Positions 37,223 through 45,871 are shown, numbered from the stretch's first letter. The stretch: DNA of 64,000 bases from MPNP01 sp026709725 (GCA_965200805.1 OZ241384.1:1488001-1552000); one strand, 5' to 3'. Notes: generated by a model not told the origin, from the sequence alone. Numbers and translations: made by a program.

Positions 37223-37761
37223 TCGTGACCCCGCTTTCATGAGAACAGACGATTTGTCTCATCCGCGAGGCAATCAAGGCAATGGTGCTGGTCCTTCTTG
37301 AACGAAATGGCACTCTCGTATTTGGGGGACATCCGGCAATCACTCCACTGATGCGAATGCTCTTTCACGAGGCAGGCGTCTCGCCACGCGAGCATGTCAC
37401 ATTGTATCAAAGCGGATATTTTGCGGAGGATTTTCCACACGAGAATGAGGCGTTTGAACGGATCGTGATCGTCGATGCCGTAGCCAACGACAGGGAAAGG
37501 AGCCTGTACGAGATGCGGCACAGAATGATCTCGGAGACCGCGCAGCCGTGCGCCGTGTTCATTGGCGGCATGGAGGGAGTGGTGGACGAATTCAGACTGT
37601 TCAGGGAACTGCGGCCGGATGTCCGTCTTTTGCCCGTCGCATCCAACGGCGCAGCCGCGCTTCGCCTGTATGAGGAAAACAGCATCGACATTCCGGAGCT
37701 GAAGTCAGAACTGATGTGCCCGACACTCTTCAGGACGGTCCTGATACAGCCCATCCAGTGA
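37185..37761 (+). pseudogene. SLOG-type (Sir2/TIR-associating) sensor protein, one frameshift
   Basis: From ATG 37185 the frame reads MKVFLSAGVPLPDRDPAFMR, and after a one-base shift at about 37257 continues IREAIKAMVLVLLERNGTLV, FGGHPAITPLMRMLF, SPREHVTLYQSGYFAEDFPH, CAVFIGGMEGVVDEFRLF and LLPVASNGAAALRLYEE. This pattern, with the GGHPAITP and GGMEG loops, is that of the STALD-like SLOG family, Rossmann-like sensors of nucleotide-derived signals linked to Sir2, TIR and HEPN effectors. Repaired length about 190 residues. The frameshift may be real inactivation or an assembly error. Confidence 0.75.
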
Positions 37762-38087
37762 AGTTGATACGCCTTGCCGGTTGACAGAAGCTGAATTCAG
37801 AGCCTGTATTTCTGCTGCCGCGATGCTGTGTGCATGGGGATCAGGCAGCCGATACCTCCAATGGTGATGAATGCCAGCGCAGGCCGTTCTGCAGCAATCC
37901 CTGCGGATGGGTCATGCCCGATATCCCCACTCACACATTGCTCCTGACGGCAGCACATTCCCGGTTGAGGTGTCTGTGGATTGGGAGGGGTGGCACGATT
38001 GGGCTCAGGCCGGGAGGGATTGATGCACGGGAGATCTGTGTCCAGGGGGTCTGTTCCCGGAGGATCGGTATCCCTAATCAGGGGATC
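37762..38087. other. intergenic region, no gene seen
   Basis: 325 bp between the SLOG gene and the 3' end of colD. No repeat shared with the rest of the window and no clear terminator hairpin. Confidence 0.4.
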
Positions 38088-39275
38088 TCATGATCCGGTG
38101 AGGGATGTGAGAGCACTGTCGAGGCGGTCCATCTGTTGCTCGAGCGGGTAGTGGTGATTGCCGATGAAGAGGCCGTTCCGGTCGAGGTGATCGGCATGGG
38201 TGAGGGGGCCGTGGATGGTGTGGGGGATGTGGTTGGCAACGACGGGGTTGCGGGTGAAATTCCCCGCCACGATGGGTCGGTATTCAATCCCGGCACGGGT
38301 GAGGGCCTTGATGAGGGCAGGCCGGGTGAGAGAGGAGTCGGGGTGGATGATGAGGGAGAACCCGAACCAGGAGCTGGCACCCGTCTCGCGCTGGATGCGA
38401 AGATCGGGGTGATGGGCCATGACCTCCCGGAAGATGCGGGCATTGGCGCGGCGGGCACGGATGATGGCGGGGAGTTTGCGGAGCTGCTCGCGACCGATGG
38501 CCCCGGCGATCTCAAGGGGGCGGAGGTTGTAGCCCGGGAGGACGAAGCGGAAGGATTCGGTGAAGGGATCGGTGGATTTGGTGCCGGTGACATGGTTGTG
38601 GTGCGGGAGATCACGGGTCCAGCCATGGGCGCGGAGGGAAAGCATGATGTGATGGAGTTCCGCGTCGTCTGTCACCACGAGGCCGCCCTCCATGGTGGAG
38701 ATGTGGTGCGAGAAGAAGCATGAGTAACTCCCGGCCAGACCGAAGGTGCCGGCCTGCCGGCCGTGGAGGGCGGCACCGAGCGATTCGCAGTTGTCCTCAA
38801 TGAGAAGGATGTCGTGGCGGTCAAGGAGAGGTTTGAGGGCGGCGAAGTCATTGGGATTGCCGAGAAGGTTCACTGCAAGGAGCAGGCGGGTGCGGTCGGT
38901 GATGGCATCCTCAAGAGATGCGATGTCGATATTGAGCGTGTGCGGGTCGATATCAACGAAGCGCAGGGGAAGCGCGTACTGGGCGGGCGGGGTGTAGGTG
39001 GTGGACCAGGAGACAGCCGGAACAAGGACCTCATCACCGGGCCGGAGGCGGTGGGTGGAGTGATAGCAGAGGGCGGCAACCATCAGGAGATTGGCCGAGG
39101 AGCCGGAATTGACCATGATGGCATGCTCGGCACCGACATGGGCGGCGAACGCGCGCTCGAATGCCGCCACCTCATCGCCCATCGTGAGGCGGCCGGAGGC
39201 TGTCACGCGCTGGATGGCGGCGTATTCCCTCTCATCCCAGGAGGAGGTGGCCAGCGGATAGTGGATCGTGGTCAT
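38088..39275 (-). CDS. colD: GDP-4-keto-6-deoxymannose 3-dehydratase (ColD)
   Basis: 395 residues of the DegT/DnrJ/EryC1 fold. The position normally held by the PLP-binding Lys is His: SCFFSHHISTMEGGLVVTDD. This His replacement is the hallmark of ColD, which uses PLP or PMP to remove the 3-OH of GDP-4-keto-6-deoxymannose on the way to GDP-colitose. Other motifs: MVNSGSSANLLMVAAL (phosphate site), LPAVSW-type segment VPAVSWSTTYTPP, and DNCESLGAALHGRQAG with the pyridine-contacting Asp. The gene upstream is the matching epimerase-reductase (40-bp gap). The pathway's mannose-side genes are not in the window. Intact. Confidence 0.88.
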   Translation of the reverse strand: MTTIHYPLATSSWDEREYAAIQRVTASGRLTMGDEVAAFERAFAAHVGAEHAIMVNSGSSANLLMVAALCYHSTHRLRPGDEVLVPAVSWSTTYTPPAQYALPLRFVDIDPHTLNIDIASLEDAITDRTRLLLAVNLLGNPNDFAALKPLLDRHDILLIEDNCESLGAALHGRQAGTFGLAGSYSCFFSHHISTMEGGLVVTDDAELHHIMLSLRAHGWTRDLPHHNHVTGTKSTDPFTESFRFVLPGYNLRPLEIAGAIGREQLRKLPAIIRARRANARIFREVMAHHPDLRIQRETGASSWFGFSLIIHPDSSLTRPALIKALTRAGIEYRPIVAGNFTRNPVVANHIPHTIHGPLTHADHLDRNGLFIGNHHYPLEQQMDRLDSALTSLTGS

Positions 39276-39315
39276 GACGGGTCTCCCCCGGATATGATGC
39301 TCTGGAAAGGACCCA

Positions 39316-40248
39316 CTACGACACGCAGAGGTCCGTGCGGGTGCAGTAATGTGCGTAGGTCAGGGCCAACGCCTCCCGGAGCGGGGTTCCGGGTGTCCAG
39401 CCGAGCCGGCTCTGCCAGGCGGTCGAGACCAGTTTCTGTGCCATCCCCTCGGGGCGGTCGCGGTTGAAGACATAGGTGCCCTGCCAGCCGATGACATCGG
39501 CGACTGCCCGGTAATAGGCGAGGACGGTGTGATCGGCTCCCACGCCCAGATTCATCATGGGCGGCATGTCTTCAATCCGGCGGGCGAGGTGCCAGATGCC
39601 ATCGGCGAGGTCGGCACTGTACATGAACTCGCGCCGGGCCTGCCCGTCCCCCCAGACCTCGATCCGGGACTCGTTGTGGGTGCGGGCCCTGTGTGTCTTG
39701 TGGAGAATGCCGGGGATGAGATGGGACCGTTCGGGGTCAAAACTGTCATGGAGACCGAAGATGTTGCAGGGGATCACTGTCCGGTAGGCCAGACCGTCCT
39801 GTGCGCTGATATACGCGCAGAGACGGGCAATGGCAATCTTGGCCAGCGCATAGCCCTCATTGGTGGGCTCAAGGGGACCGGAGAGGAGGGAGTCTTCTGT
39901 CAGCGGGTTGGGAGCATTGCGGGGGTACATGCAGGAGGAGCCAAGGTTCAGGAGGGCGGGAATGTCGGCCCTCCTTGCCGCCATGACAAGGGTGAGGCCA
40001 GAGGTGAGATTCTCGGACAGGAATCCCGCAGGGTCGGCCATGTTGGCCTGGATTCCGCCCACCCTGCCGGCGGCATGGATGATCAGATCGGGCCGGGTCT
40101 CCCGGAGATATGCGTAGCATGGCTCCGCATGGGCAAGGTTGAGTTCAGAGCGGGGTGGGGCAATGCACTGATAGGTACCAGCTGCGGGGTGAGCGAGCAG
40201 GTTGCGCCCCACCATGCCGGTGCCTCCTGTGATGAGAACACGGGTCAC
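39316..40248 (-). CDS. GDP-L-fucose/GDP-L-colitose synthase-type epimerase-reductase
   Basis: 310 residues, extended SDR fold. NADP-binding motif RVLITGGTGMVGRNLL at the start, then AAGRVGGIQANMADP, LLNLGSSCMYPRNAPNPLTE and the catalytic Tyr-Lys in NEGYALAKIAIARLC. The C-terminal half has GDGQARREFMYSADLADGIW. All features fit Fcl (GDP-fucose synthase) or its close relative ColC. Because the next gene is colD with its diagnostic His, ColC (5-epimerase/4-reductase of the 3,6-dideoxy intermediate) is the better guess, but sequence alone does not separate the two. A decayed homologue is at 10010..10740. Confidence 0.85.
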   Translation of the reverse strand: MTRVLITGGTGMVGRNLLAHPAAGTYQCIAPPRSELNLAHAEPCYAYLRETRPDLIIHAAGRVGGIQANMADPAGFLSENLTSGLTLVMAARRADIPALLNLGSSCMYPRNAPNPLTEDSLLSGPLEPTNEGYALAKIAIARLCAYISAQDGLAYRTVIPCNIFGLHDSFDPERSHLIPGILHKTHRARTHNESRIEVWGDGQARREFMYSADLADGIWHLARRIEDMPPMMNLGVGADHTVLAYYRAVADVIGWQGTYVFNRDRPEGMAQKLVSTAWQSRLGWTPGTPLREALALTYAHYCTRTDLCVS

Positions 40249-40651
40249 AGGCGGGCACCCTGCCTGCCCTTGTGTGTGTGCATGGGACGGGGGCGTCCGG
40301 TGGTGCGGTGACGGATGCCGGGTACAGCCTTTGGCAGCGGTGGGCGGGGGATGGGATGGCGGCTGGTGAACCCCGGGATGCGGGCGGCCCTGACCGGGCG
40401 GGGTGATGGCATCATGAGGGCGTCCCTGCTGATCGACTGTCGAGACAGATGTCTGTGCCTCCTGTGAGCTGTTCTATACGAGGCTGACCGGATGGCTGCA
40501 ATGGCAGGGGTGGCGGTGTGCGCTGAATGGACTGCCCGGCAGGCGCGGTCAGCGATGTGCTGCTCATTGAGCCAGCCTCGGCAGCTGTTCCGGTTTGACC
40601 TCTGGCGTTGTGGCTCATGCTGGGAGTGAAGGTAGGAAATATCTGCATTCG
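40249..40651. other. intergenic region, no gene seen
   Basis: About 400 bp, divergent between the sugar operon and the protease fragment; promoters for both probably lie here. No named repeat. Confidence 0.4.
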
Positions 40652-40975
40652 ATGAAAGAAATCAGGTCCGACGACATCATCGAGAAGCTGATCTTGGAGA
40701 AATCACAATCTCTTGAGGAGCTGTTGAACGGAAAGTCGGTCCTGATCCGGGCACCAATGGCAACCGGCATTGATGACGCGATGCGACGCGAGATCGAAGG
40801 TCTTGCAGCAGAAGATGGTCATGGTGCGAGACTGATTGCCGTATTTGAAACCAATGGAGGGTTTGTTGAGGTCGTTGAGCGGATCCATGATGTTTTCAGG
40901 CAACATTTTGGAGAGGTCTGTTTCATCATTCCGAACTGTGCGTACCCGGCGGGCACCCGCCCTGTGAAAGATGGG
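40652..40975 (+). pseudogene. ClpP/SppA-class serine protease fragment (SDH type)
   Basis: About 108 residues from MKEIRSDDIIEKLILEKSQS. The part VLIRAPMATGIDDAMRREIE, then ARLIAVFETNGGFVEVVERI and CFIIPNCAYPAGT, matches the N-terminal part of serine-dehydrogenase-type proteases with a ClpP-like fold. The usual nucleophile motif SAGT reads PAGT, so the catalytic Ser is lost, and homology ends right after it, about 260 bp before the IS1-like transposon. Inactive remnant. Confidence 0.6.
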
Positions 40976-41241
40976 CCGGGTTGCAAGGAGGGACCCGGCG
41001 GTGCGGAACCCCTGTTCTGCCCGGCCCGGCATCCGACATCCCCGTTGTGCACAGACATGCATGCACATACTCCTGACACGCCAGGACCTGACTGAAGGAG
41101 TCCTCCTGCGCCCGATCCCGCAGTGCTGATTGAGCGATTGCAGGCCCGCCGGTCATCGCCGGGTCGCATCCCGGTGATGACCGGGCCCGGGATCTGTGCC
41201 CTGTTCGCACGCAGGGAAAACTGTCTGCCGGGGGTAGTGTC

Positions 41242-42126
41242 TCAGTTTGAAATCCGTTTCCTGTAGGTCTTGGGGCGCTGCGGCTTGGGCGTGCGGGCAT
41301 CGATCAGGCCAACGATCCATTCCATGTCATGCAGGGTGTCCGTCAGGCCGGCGGCCATCGCCGGGGTGCAGCGCAGGGACTGGTGGATGCGCACGAAGTT
41401 GTAGTGGACGAAATAGAGGCTGAGCATGTGGATGTGATTCTCGATCTTCTTGCTGAAGGCATTGGTCAGCCGCGTGAACCGGCGCATGGACATGCGCATG
41501 GTCAGGTTCTGCCGCTCGACATGGCTGGTCGAGATGTGATCCCGGTCGGGATCGCCCTCGATGACATTCACCCGGGCGCCGTTGAAGGCCGAGGGGCTGT
41601 ATTTCCGCTCGGGCGACCTGCGGCCGTCATCGCCGTAGAGCTTGACCAGCATGGCGTAGTCCACGCCCCCGACGAAGGCCCGGTCCACCGCTTCGAGATA
41701 GGCCCGGTGGCCGTCGGTGGTCAGCTGGACGCGATTGGCCAGGCGGTGGGCCGCATTGTACATGAAGCCGGTGGCCGTGTGCGCCGAGCGGTCCCCGACC
41801 TCCCAGGCCAGGATCAGCTTGCTGTCGGCATCAATCGCCGTCCATGTCCAGACATCCCCGGCCTCGACCGGGGCGGCCTTGGCCTTGGCGACATTCTTCT
41901 CCTTGGCATAGCAGAATGCCCAGACCTCATCGCACTGGATGCGTTTGGATTCGACATCCTGAACGGTTTCATCGTGATAGGCGGCACAGGCTTCCCCGGC
42001 GGCAACCATCAGTTTGGTGACGGTGTTGATCGAGACCCCGACGGTGCGGGAGATCGACCGCATGGACATCCCCTCAACAAGCAGGTTGAGGATCATGACG
42101 CGTTTCTCTGTGGACAGTCTGTTCAT
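41242..42126 (-). CDS. IS1-like DDE transposase
   Basis: 294 residues from MNRLSTEKRVMILNLLVEGM. An HTH (MRSISRTVGVSINTVTKLMV) is followed by the DDE core: Asp in WTWTAIDADSKLILAWEVG, Asp in QLTTDGHRAYLEAV and Glu in TSHVERQNLTMRMSMRR. RRFTRLTNAFSKKIENH and NFVRIHQSLRCTPAMAAG complete the domain. Single frame, no programmed frameshift, as in the IS1-related group with one long ORF. The stop lies inside the transposon end. Looks intact and could move the element. Confidence 0.85.
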   Translation of the reverse strand: MNRLSTEKRVMILNLLVEGMSMRSISRTVGVSINTVTKLMVAAGEACAAYHDETVQDVESKRIQCDEVWAFCYAKEKNVAKAKAAPVEAGDVWTWTAIDADSKLILAWEVGDRSAHTATGFMYNAAHRLANRVQLTTDGHRAYLEAVDRAFVGGVDYAMLVKLYGDDGRRSPERKYSPSAFNGARVNVIEGDPDRDHISTSHVERQNLTMRMSMRRFTRLTNAFSKKIENHIHMLSLYFVHYNFVRIHQSLRCTPAMAAGLTDTLHDMEWIVGLIDARTPKPQRPKTYRKRISN

Positions 42127-42187
42127 GCCAGACAACATAGGCGCTCGAATCCTATTTGTCAAGCATTAGTTCAGTTTTATTTTTGAA

Positions 42188-43694
42188 TCAGGCAGCCAAC
42201 TTTGTCATGAGATAATCCATGCCCCGATCCCCCTTCACCGAATTGCAGTGACCGCACAGGAGTTGCAGGTTGCCGATGTGATCCGTCCCGCCCTTCGAGC
42301 GCGGGATGATGTGGTCCACTGTCAGGTTCGGCATCCTGAAGTGCGTCCGGCAGCCGTTGCAATGGCCGCCCTGCTCGCCGTAGAGCGCCGTCTTGTGCGT
42401 CTTGTAGGATGGCAGATCCCCAAGATCGGTTCGCCGGGGAATGTCCGTGCGGGCCACGACGCGGCGCGTATGGAGGGGCATCTCCCTCTCCATGCGATAC
42501 CGGACAAGATCGGCCGCCTTCGGGCCAATATCAATGCCGACCCATTCGCGCCCCAGATCCTCGGCGGCGATGCAGGCCGTTGCGCAGCCGCAGAACGGGT
42601 CCAGCACCATGTCGCCCTCATTGGACGACGCGGCAATGACCCGGCGCAGGAGGGCCAACGGCTTCTGGGTGCGGTAGCCGGTGCGTTCGTTTTTTGGAGC
42701 AATTGGAACATCTGTGATGACATCGCGTGCAGCAATTCCTTTTGATTCTGAAAGATAACGCTTGCACCTTGGCCAGCCGCCCATTTTTTTCGGTAACCAT
42801 ATTCTGCCATTTCGCTCCAATTCCAGCATCTTTTCTTCAGAATATCTCCACGGGCCGTTATGACCGCAAAATTCATAATAATAGCCTCCGCCGCTTAAGC
42901 CCTGCGTCGTTAATGACGTTGGCTGAAATTTTCCGTGGGAATCAGTATATCGATAATCACGTGCAATTTGTTCTTCTGATAATGGTATCCAGAAACCGTT
43001 CCATTTTGGATTTGATTCTCGTCCAAAATAAAGGGGATTATATCGATTGGTTGACAGAATCTAAATTAGTTCAAAAGAATCAGTATTCTGTATTGAATTT
43101 TGCCAGATACTCAATTGATACTTCAAGCTCTTGAATATCATTGGGTATTTTGAGATTTGTCAACCCATGTGTATAATCCCCAAAATAAAGAAGAATATCG
43201 TGCACTCTCGCAAATCTTTTAGCGTCACTGCGACCTATCGTGCGTTCCCACACAATCTCATTCCGGAACGCCGTTCTTCCAAAGATCGCATCCATCACCA
43301 GTTTCAGGTAGTGGCTCATCGTCGGGTCGCAGTGGAGATAGATGGAGCCGGTGGGTTTCAGCACCCTCTTCATTTCCAACAGCCTCGCCGCCATGTAGAC
43401 CAGATAGGACTTGTCGCTGCCCGTCATGGCGGCCTGGATGACGCGGTTCAGGCGGGGATGCTTGGCCTCGATGAGGTCCAGCCAGGCGATGTCCACATCA
43501 TCAAGCGACCAGGTGTCCTTGAACTCGGCGCCGGCGGCCTCACTGCCGATCGGGGCGGCGTAGTTGGCGTTCGAGTTGAAGGGCGGATCCAGATAGATGA
43601 GGTCGATGCAGGCGCTGTTCATGCCCCGCAGGATGGGGAGGTTGTCACCGGTCCAGATGGTCTGATTGGCAAAATTGGGGGGGGATCACTTGTC
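42188..43694 (-). pseudogene. DNA methyltransferase-HNH, broken by a MITE and a poly-C shift
   Basis: Homologue of 32593..33900. From ATG 43694 (overlapping the small gene upstream by 9 bp) an 8-C run puts WTGDNLPILRGMNSACIDLI out of frame; 9 C would restore it. Motif IV is YLDPPFNSNANY. After HDILLYFG the 149-bp MITE at 43033..43181 interrupts the gene; without it and one TTTATTTT copy the frame runs on as LLYFGRESNPKWNGFWIPL. Then PLALLRRVIAASSNEGDMVL, motif I DPFCGCATACIAAEDLGREW, and a C-terminal HNH (CNGCRTHF, VDHIIPRSKGG, LLCGHCNSVKG). A beta-class methyltransferase, inactive here. Confidence 0.88.
43033..43181. mobile_element. 149-bp IS1595-type MITE, copy B
   Basis: Ends GGGGATTATATCGATTGGTT and, inverse, GGGGATTATACACATGGGTT. 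Exact 8-bp duplication AAAATAAA (43025..43032 and 43182..43189). It interrupts the methyltransferase gene. Very similar throughout to copy C at 59361..59509. Confidence 0.93.
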
Positions 43695-43913
43695 CCATCG
43701 TGCCCGTGCCGCCGCTTGCGCAATCTCGCTGCGCCGCTCCGGTGTCAGCGCATCGGCCCGGCGTTTGCCGCCGATCCGACCGCCGTTGGCCTTCTGCGGC
43801 TGACGGGGCTTGGCGGCGGTTTCCTCAATCTCGCCAGTGGCGATCCTGGCGACATGGACGGCGCAGCCGACCACATCAGCGGGGCGTCTCTGCCCTTGCG
43901 GTCCCTGGGGCAT
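43686..43913 (-). CDS. small Gly/Arg-rich cargo protein
   Basis: 75 residues from MPQGPQGQRRPADVVGCAVH. The C-terminal half (GGRIGGKRRADALTPERRSE followed by IAQAAARARW) resembles small basic proteins seen beside IS1-type transposases and often labelled RNA-binding or histone-like. GGAAACTTCC lies before the ATG. The stop overlaps the start of the methyltransferase gene (TGA at 43686, ATG at 43694), indicating coupling. Function unknown. Confidence 0.65.
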   Translation of the reverse strand: MPQGPQGQRRPADVVGCAVHVARIATGEIEETAAKPRQPQKANGGRIGGKRRADALTPERRSEIAQAAARARWDK

Positions 43914-44023
43914 TGGAAGTTTCCTTTCTTGCAGCATTTGCACGAATAATGCGATATCTGCATGGAATCAATCAATTCTGCATAATTTGGTGGATTTTCG
44001 TATTTTCAAACTGAGACACTACC

Positions 44024-44604
44024 CTGCCGGGACTTGTGCTTCCCGCGACCGGACCGGTCTGTATCGCTCGCTCAGGACAAATGGACCAACGGGATCATTT
44101 CACCATAGGCAGCGGGTTCAGCACGCTGCGCCGGAACCTTGGGGCCATCTCAGGGAGCCCCTTCGGCCGACATCTGTGCCACGCGCATGTGGACGGGCAG
44201 AATCCAATACCCGAAACTTCCGCTTCGCAGGCGACGGTAAGCAGCGATTGAGTGAGTGGATGTCAGCAAATCTTGACGGCGGCCTGCTGATCCCGGGGCC
44301 CTGAAAGCGCGGTTGATCCGGCAGCATGAACCGCCTCTCTGACTGTGCGGCTGGCCCAACCTGCAGGCCGGGGAAATCAAACGACCGCGGCCCTCTGTCA
44401 GGACGAGGCGAGAGAGGTCTCATAGAGGAGAGGGCCCCATGGGAGAGTATCAAAATGCAGATGGGTGATGCGGAGTTAGGTCTGTGACATTGATAGGCCC
44501 GCAGCCGGCCCCGAGAGCGAGGATGATGCGGGTCGGGCCGACAGGCTTCCGGGGGCTTGCGGGGGCCGTGGTGATCGCCTTGAGGCACTGGTGGTCAGTC
44601 TCGG
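44024..44604. other. repeat-derived non-coding region
   Basis: Contains the end of an R1 repeat at 44430..44500 (GATGCGGAGTTAGGTCTGTG and ACATTGATAGG). No gene recognised; the 156-codon minus-strand frame lacks any domain. Confidence 0.4.
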
Positions 44605-44868
44605 TCAGGATGGCAAGCCGATCAGGATTCCGAGGAAGGCAAACCCCGCCGCCAGGACGGCCACGGTGAGGACCATCTGGGCGAGGCCGAATCCCACCAC
44701 CCAACGTTGATTGTCCTTGTCGCGCTGGGCCATGCCGGTCTTCCAGTTGGCCATGGTCTCGGCCAGCCGGGCGATGTCGGTGCGGTATTCGGCCTGCTTT
44801 GTTTCCATACGTTCCTCCAAGCGGGCGATCCGCTCATACAGATCACAGTCAGGGCTTTCGGTCTCCAT
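44605..44868 (-). CDS. small protein, coiled coil plus one membrane segment
   Basis: 87 residues. Residues about 10-45 form a probable coiled coil (LYERIARLEERMETKQAEYR), then a single membrane segment near the C-terminus (LAQMVLTVAVLAAGFAFLGI). This layout is common among small phage or mobile-element membrane proteins. No family name. Flanked by repeats on both sides. Confidence 0.5.
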   Translation of the reverse strand: METESPDCDLYERIARLEERMETKQAEYRTDIARLAETMANWKTGMAQRDKDNQRWVVGFGLAQMVLTVAVLAAGFAFLGILIGLPS

Positions 44869-45099
44869 GGCTCACCAGGACAGGGGACCGGACAGGATCT
44901 GTCAAGGGTCCCGCCACCTTGGTGATCAAGTCCATACAGATATACGTCTTCCCTGCAACCGCCGCCCCCGGGAAGCGCCTGCGGAGCGACATCCTGGAGA
45001 GGCCCCCATGATGGACAGATGCCGGGGGCGGCGCACCCGCCCGGCAGGAGCCGTGCCCGCGTCCAGCCTGCCTGCGTCGGCGTCCCGGCCCATGTCCGT

Positions 45100-45380
45100 C
45101 ATGGTAGGGAGGGGCGATGATGGTCATCAGTCTGCACAGGTCATGCCGGAGGGGGCGCGGATCATCGGGCCGGCATGCCCGGAGGGGGCCGGAATGTCAT
45201 GGATGGGCCGCCCGGGGCGTGATGACCGGGTCCTCGAATGTGATGGTGAAGGGAAGCGCGGTTGTGTATCGTATGGCATTCACCCGGTGGGTTGCTTCTG
45301 GTTTTGATGAATCGACACCATAACGGGTGCAGATTCAGGGATTGACCGGGTCTTTGCCCTGTTTCTGATCGCTGATGGGA
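45100..45380 (-). repeat. dispersed repeat R3, copy 5 (internally deleted)
   Basis: Contains CATTCACCCGGTGGGTTGCTT and CGGGCCGGCATGCCCGGAGG. Its GATCGCTGATGGG end joins a MITE end at 45376..45420, just as at 34680. Confidence 0.7.
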
Positions 45381-45420
45381 GTTCTCCCATGGCTGACCTT
45401 TACTGACATCTCCTGACGCT
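45376..45420. mobile_element. MITE right end (26-bp-end family)
   Basis: GGGAGTTCTCCCATGGCTGA and the following CATCTCCTGAC match the inverse of the right end of 34685..34975. The rest of the element is absent. Confidence 0.65.
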
Positions 45421-45573
45421 CTGCGAAGCCGTCACCTTGACTCGGTCAACGAAGCGGAATAGACTCCTTGACCGGCAGCACCGCTCTGCGAAGTTTCAGC
45501 AAAGAGTGGGACATCCCCGAGGGAACGTAAAGATATCCCTGAAGCGGAAGAGTTCCCCAAAGACAGGGAGAGG

Positions 45574-45870
45574 ATGATCGCCCGCATCTTCAGAAGAGCA
45601 TCACCTTGGAGTGCCATGAAGGACAGCGGGCGGGCAGCACTTTCGCCCGGACAGACGGCCGCTCATCTTGATCAACTTTCTGATAGATGCAGCCAGAGAG
45701 GACTCTGGATTGTGCCAGTTGGTGGGATTGAGGGGTTTTGCCCAACCGCTGGCGGGTATGGGCCAAAATTTGCCGGGACAGTGCTGTCGGAGCACGACAC
45801 TGAAACATCCGTTGAACTGGAAAAGCCCGAAAGCTTGTTAAAAAAAATCTGGAAAGCAGTTCAGGAATAA
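45574..45870 (+). pseudogene. C-terminal fragment of an ATPase/TOPRIM-type protein
   Basis: About 98 codons with no supported start. The segment LWIVPVGGIEGFCPTAGGYG then PKFAGTVLSEHD resembles the end of TOPRIM domains in OLD-type and related ATPases (VPVGE-EGF-P pattern). No ATPase part is present upstream; that sequence is repeat-derived. It ends one base before the restriction-modification methyltransferase start, so the fragment may have come in with it. Confidence 0.5.
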
Positions 45871-45871
45871 C

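Larger units (their letters stand above)
41233..44023 (-). mobile_element. IS1-like transposon carrying a methyltransferase-HNH gene
   Basis: 2791 bp. The ends are inverse copies beginning GGTAGTGTCTCAGTTTGAAA, with an exact 8-bp duplication CTGCCGGG on both sides (41225..41232 and 44024..44031). It carries an intact transposase (41242..42126), a methyltransferase gene (42188..43694, broken) and a small Gly-Arg-rich protein (43686..43913), all on the minus strand. Confidence 0.92.

Noticed and set aside
41233..44023. Assigning the IS1-like element to the IS1595 family
   Set aside because: Its ends (GGTAGTGTCTCAG) and transposase differ from the GGGGATTATATAC group, although the two families are distantly related.
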